6,688 nt of DNA from Clostridiales bacterium (GTDB lineage: Bacteria > Bacillota > Clostridia > Lachnospirales > WQUN01): contig JAISWA010000011.1 of the NCBI GenBank assembly GCA_031271275.1, positions 1 to 6,688 of the forward strand. Reading direction: 5' to 3'. The position numbers and the translations under genes are program-made. The notes beneath the pieces are model-generated. The model saw nothing but the letters and a program-made list of their open reading frames with translations, made no database searches and was not told the DNA's origin. This document shows positions 4,575 through 6,688 of the stretch, piece after piece; the stretch's first letter is position 1, and the number at the start of each line of letters is the position of its first letter.

Positions 4575-6611
4575 ATGGATGGGATGAAAATCTTTATGCC
4601 CGAAATCCCCCCGCTGGAACGCATGAAATCCCTTATCAAAACCCTCGACGATGCTTCCCGCGCGTATTATCAGGAAAACCGCGAGGTCATTTCCAACTAC
4701 GAATACGACGCGCTCTACGACGAACTGGAAAAGTTGGAGCGGGAAACCGGCGTAAAGCTTTCCAACAGCCCCACGGGCAAAGTGGGTTACGAAGTCGTGG
4801 GTTCCCTTGTGAAAGTCCCCCACGAAACCCCCATGCTCTCGTTGGATAAAACCAAAGAAGCCGCCCGACTCGTCGCCTTTCTCGGCGAACAGCCGGGGGT
4901 GCTTTCCTGGAAGTTGGACGGCCTGACCGTGGTGCTTAAATATTCCGGCGGGCAATTGACGCAGGCGGTGACGCGGGGCAACGGCGTTATCGGCGAAGAC
5001 GTCACGCATACCGCCCGGGTGTTTTCAAACCTGCCGCTGACGGTTCCGTTTAAGGGCGCGTTTACCGTCCGGGGCGAGGCGGTCATCGGGAACAAAGACT
5101 TCGAGCGGATAAACGAATCCATTTCCGAAGCGGCGGATAAATATAAAAACCCGCGCAACCTTTGCAGCGGAACGGTCCGGCAATTGAACAGCGAAGTCGC
5201 CGCGTCGCGGCATGTGCGGTTTTACGCCTTCGGGTTGGTGGGGGCGATAAACATAGCTGACGGCAACGACAGTAAGAGCGCCCGGTTCCGCTGGCTTTCC
5301 GCGCAGGGTTTCGACGTGGTGGAGCATGTAAGCGCCGTCGCGTCAAACGTGACGGAAAAGGCGGAGGACTTCCACCGCCGCGCCGCGTCGCAGGATGTCG
5401 CTTCCGACGGGTTGGTGCTGACCTATGACGACGCTGCTTACGGGGAATCCCTCGGGGCTACCGCAAAATTCCCCCGTGATTCCATTGCCTTCAAATGGGA
5501 GGACGAGATACGCGAGACGGTGTTTGAGCGCGTGGAATGGAACACTTCCCGCACGGGGCTGATTAACCCGGTGGCGGTGTTCGAGCCGGTGGAACTGGAG
5601 GGAACCTCCGTCAGCCGGGCAAGCCTGCATAACGTGAGCGTAATGCGCGCGTTGGAACTGGGCAGGGGCGACACCGTTACGGTGTACAAGGCGAATATGA
5701 TCATCCCCCAGTTGGCGGATAACCTGACGCGCAGCAACACAGAGACCGTCCCGTCCCGCTGCCCCGTCTGCGAAAGCGAAACGGAAGTCACCGCCCTGCG
5801 CGAAGGCGAGGCGCTGTACTGCCTGAACCCCCACTGCAAGGCGCAGCTCATCAGCGGGCTCGTGCATTTTACCGGCCGCGACGCGATGAACATCGAGGGG
5901 CTTTCCGAACAGACCCTGGAAAAATTCGCCGAACGGGGGATGGTCGCCGATTATACGGATATTTTTTTGCTTGAAAATTTCAAGGACGAGATTATAAAAA
6001 TGGAAGGCTTCGGGGAAAAATCCTGCGCGAAGCTGATTGCGGCGATAGAAAAGGCAAAGGACGCGCCGCTGCCGAACTTTATTTACGCCCTCGGCATCAG
6101 GCATGTGGGGCTTTCCAACGCGAAACTGCTTTCGAAGCATTTCGGGTATGATATGGAAAAAATAATCGCGGCGTGCGGCGATACGGCGGGAAAAGACCGT
6201 GAGCCGTCACCTTCTGAGGGTTCCGAGAACGAGCTGCTTGAAATCAAGGGCTTCGGCGAGGCGATCGCCCATAGCCTGCGTGTGTATTTTTCAAACGAAG
6301 CCAATATGAAATTATTGCGCAAGGCGGTGGGGTTCCTCCGTATTCAACAGCCGCAGGCGGAACCCGCCGGCAACCGCGCCTTGGACGGGCTGACCTTCGT
6401 AATCACCGGCGAGACGGAAAAATTTGAAAACCGCAAGGCCCTGCAAAATTTTATAGAAGCCCGCGGCGGGCGCGCCACCGGCAGTGTGACCGCCAAAACG
6501 TCCTTCCTTATCAACAACGACGCCGGTTCGGCTTCCTCCAAAAATAAAAAAGCCGCCGAGCTCGGCGTTCCGGTGCTGACGGAGGAAATGTTCCTCGAAA
6601 AGTTCAAATAA
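4575..6611 (+). CDS. ligA: NAD+-dependent DNA ligase LigA
   Basis: Seals nicks in DNA using NAD+ during replication and repair; cytoplasmic and normally essential. The gene is complete, 678 aa from the first ATG, close to the family's usual 650-680. Domains in order: the NMN-binding Ia domain (about 17-68, with YYQENREVISNYEYD); the adenylation domain with nucleophile Lys113 in KLDG, NPRN from 192 and Glu168 in VRGEAVI; motif IV DGLVL (278-282) and Lys307 in AFKW. The OB fold (about 318-395) carries SRTGLINPVAVFEPV and SRASLHN. Then come a four-cysteine zinc finger (C396, C399, C416, C421), helix-hairpin-helix repeats (GFG at 478 and 559) and a BRCT domain (about 601-678). Two motifs differ from E. 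coli LigA: Thr283 replaces the motif IV lysine, and KANMIIPQ (372-379) replaces RAGDVIP. I recall both from a clostridial LigA variant. The start is uncertain: ATGs at 4575, 4584, 4596 and 4623 are in frame, and 4596 best matches the family N-terminus. None has a strong ribosome site. Confidence 0.95.
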   Translation: MDGMKIFMPEIPPLERMKSLIKTLDDASRAYYQENREVISNYEYDALYDELEKLERETGVKLSNSPTGKVGYEVVGSLVKVPHETPMLSLDKTKEAARLVAFLGEQPGVLSWKLDGLTVVLKYSGGQLTQAVTRGNGVIGEDVTHTARVFSNLPLTVPFKGAFTVRGEAVIGNKDFERINESISEAADKYKNPRNLCSGTVRQLNSEVAASRHVRFYAFGLVGAINIADGNDSKSARFRWLSAQGFDVVEHVSAVASNVTEKAEDFHRRAASQDVASDGLVLTYDDAAYGESLGATAKFPRDSIAFKWEDEIRETVFERVEWNTSRTGLINPVAVFEPVELEGTSVSRASLHNVSVMRALELGRGDTVTVYKANMIIPQLADNLTRSNTETVPSRCPVCESETEVTALREGEALYCLNPHCKAQLISGLVHFTGRDAMNIEGLSEQTLEKFAERGMVADYTDIFLLENFKDEIIKMEGFGEKSCAKLIAAIEKAKDAPLPNFIYALGIRHVGLSNAKLLSKHFGYDMEKIIAACGDTAGKDREPSPSEGSENELLEIKGFGEAIAHSLRVYFSNEANMKLLRKAVGFLRIQQPQAEPAGNRALDGLTFVITGETEKFENRKALQNFIEARGGRATGSVTAKTSFLINNDAGSASSKNKKAAELGVPVLTEEMFLEKFK

Positions 6612-6619
6612 ACAGCGCA

Positions 6620-6688
6620 TGTCATTCTGACTGAGCGATAAGAGGCGTTACCCCTGTCATTCTGAGCGATAAGAGGCGTTACCCCTGT
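6620..6688. repeat. Tandem array downstream of ligA, running off the window
   Basis: Two units, at 6620-6654 (35 bases) and 6655-6685 (31 bases), are identical except for an extra CTGA in the first, and a third unit begins with TGT at 6686. Each starts with TGTCATTCTGA, the outer end of the palindromic repeat, then changes to GCGATAAGAGGCGTTACCCC. No terminator for ligA is visible before the window ends. Confidence 0.8.

Noticed and set aside
4379..4639. Minus-strand open frame of 86 codons across the MITE-like element and the palindrome.
   Set aside because: Its peptide is the translation of the repeats (HSERSEES...RFAQND), it crosses the ligA promoter and start, and it has no family resemblance. 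It is a repeat artefact.
5343..6140. Minus-strand open frame of 265 codons inside ligA.
   Set aside because: It lies wholly within a well-conserved LigA reading frame, has low-complexity codon-shadow composition and no recognisable domain.

Overview
This 6.7-kb stretch is probably chromosomal DNA of a Clostridia-like member of the Bacillota. The evidence is a LigA of the Clostridia-type variant, a large hybrid histidine kinase with two extracytoplasmic solute-binding domains, SigA-type promoters, and intrinsic terminators. The G+C content is moderate. This assignment is inferred from protein style only; no marker fixes the species.

Layout, left to right. (1) 1-165: the 3' end of an unrecognised plus-strand gene. 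It carries on its opposite strand a textbook intrinsic terminator (97-126) that would stop the leftward kinase transcript. (2) 156-330: repeats, namely three 35-bp tandem units that begin inside the upstream stop region, then a near-perfect 28-bp inverted repeat. (3) 334-3612, minus: an orphan hybrid sensor kinase with signal peptide, two SBP3 domains, one membrane helix, HisKA, HATPase and two receivers. (4) 3613-3894: a divergent control region with a recognisable promoter facing each way, a shared 9-bp direct repeat, small inverted repeats and two diverged copies of the dispersed repeat. (5) 3895-4299, plus: a small FMN-binding split-barrel (pyridoxamine 5'-phosphate oxidase-like) protein with its own terminator. 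(6) 4371-4574: a compact MITE-like element, a second copy of the palindrome and a TATAAT box. (7) 4575-6611, plus: NAD+-dependent DNA ligase LigA. (8) 6620-6688: another short tandem array built on the same TGTCATTCTGA core, running off the window.

The three complete genes do not form an obvious pathway. The kinase and the flavoprotein share a divergent promoter region and could be co-regulated. LigA is a separate housekeeping unit. The most distinctive content is the dispersed repeat family, which appears in every intergenic region. Its arms fold individually into a small hairpin, and one base pair of that hairpin covaries (T-A, C-G, G-C) between copies in this window. I see no defence system, CRISPR array, tRNA, rRNA or transposase gene.
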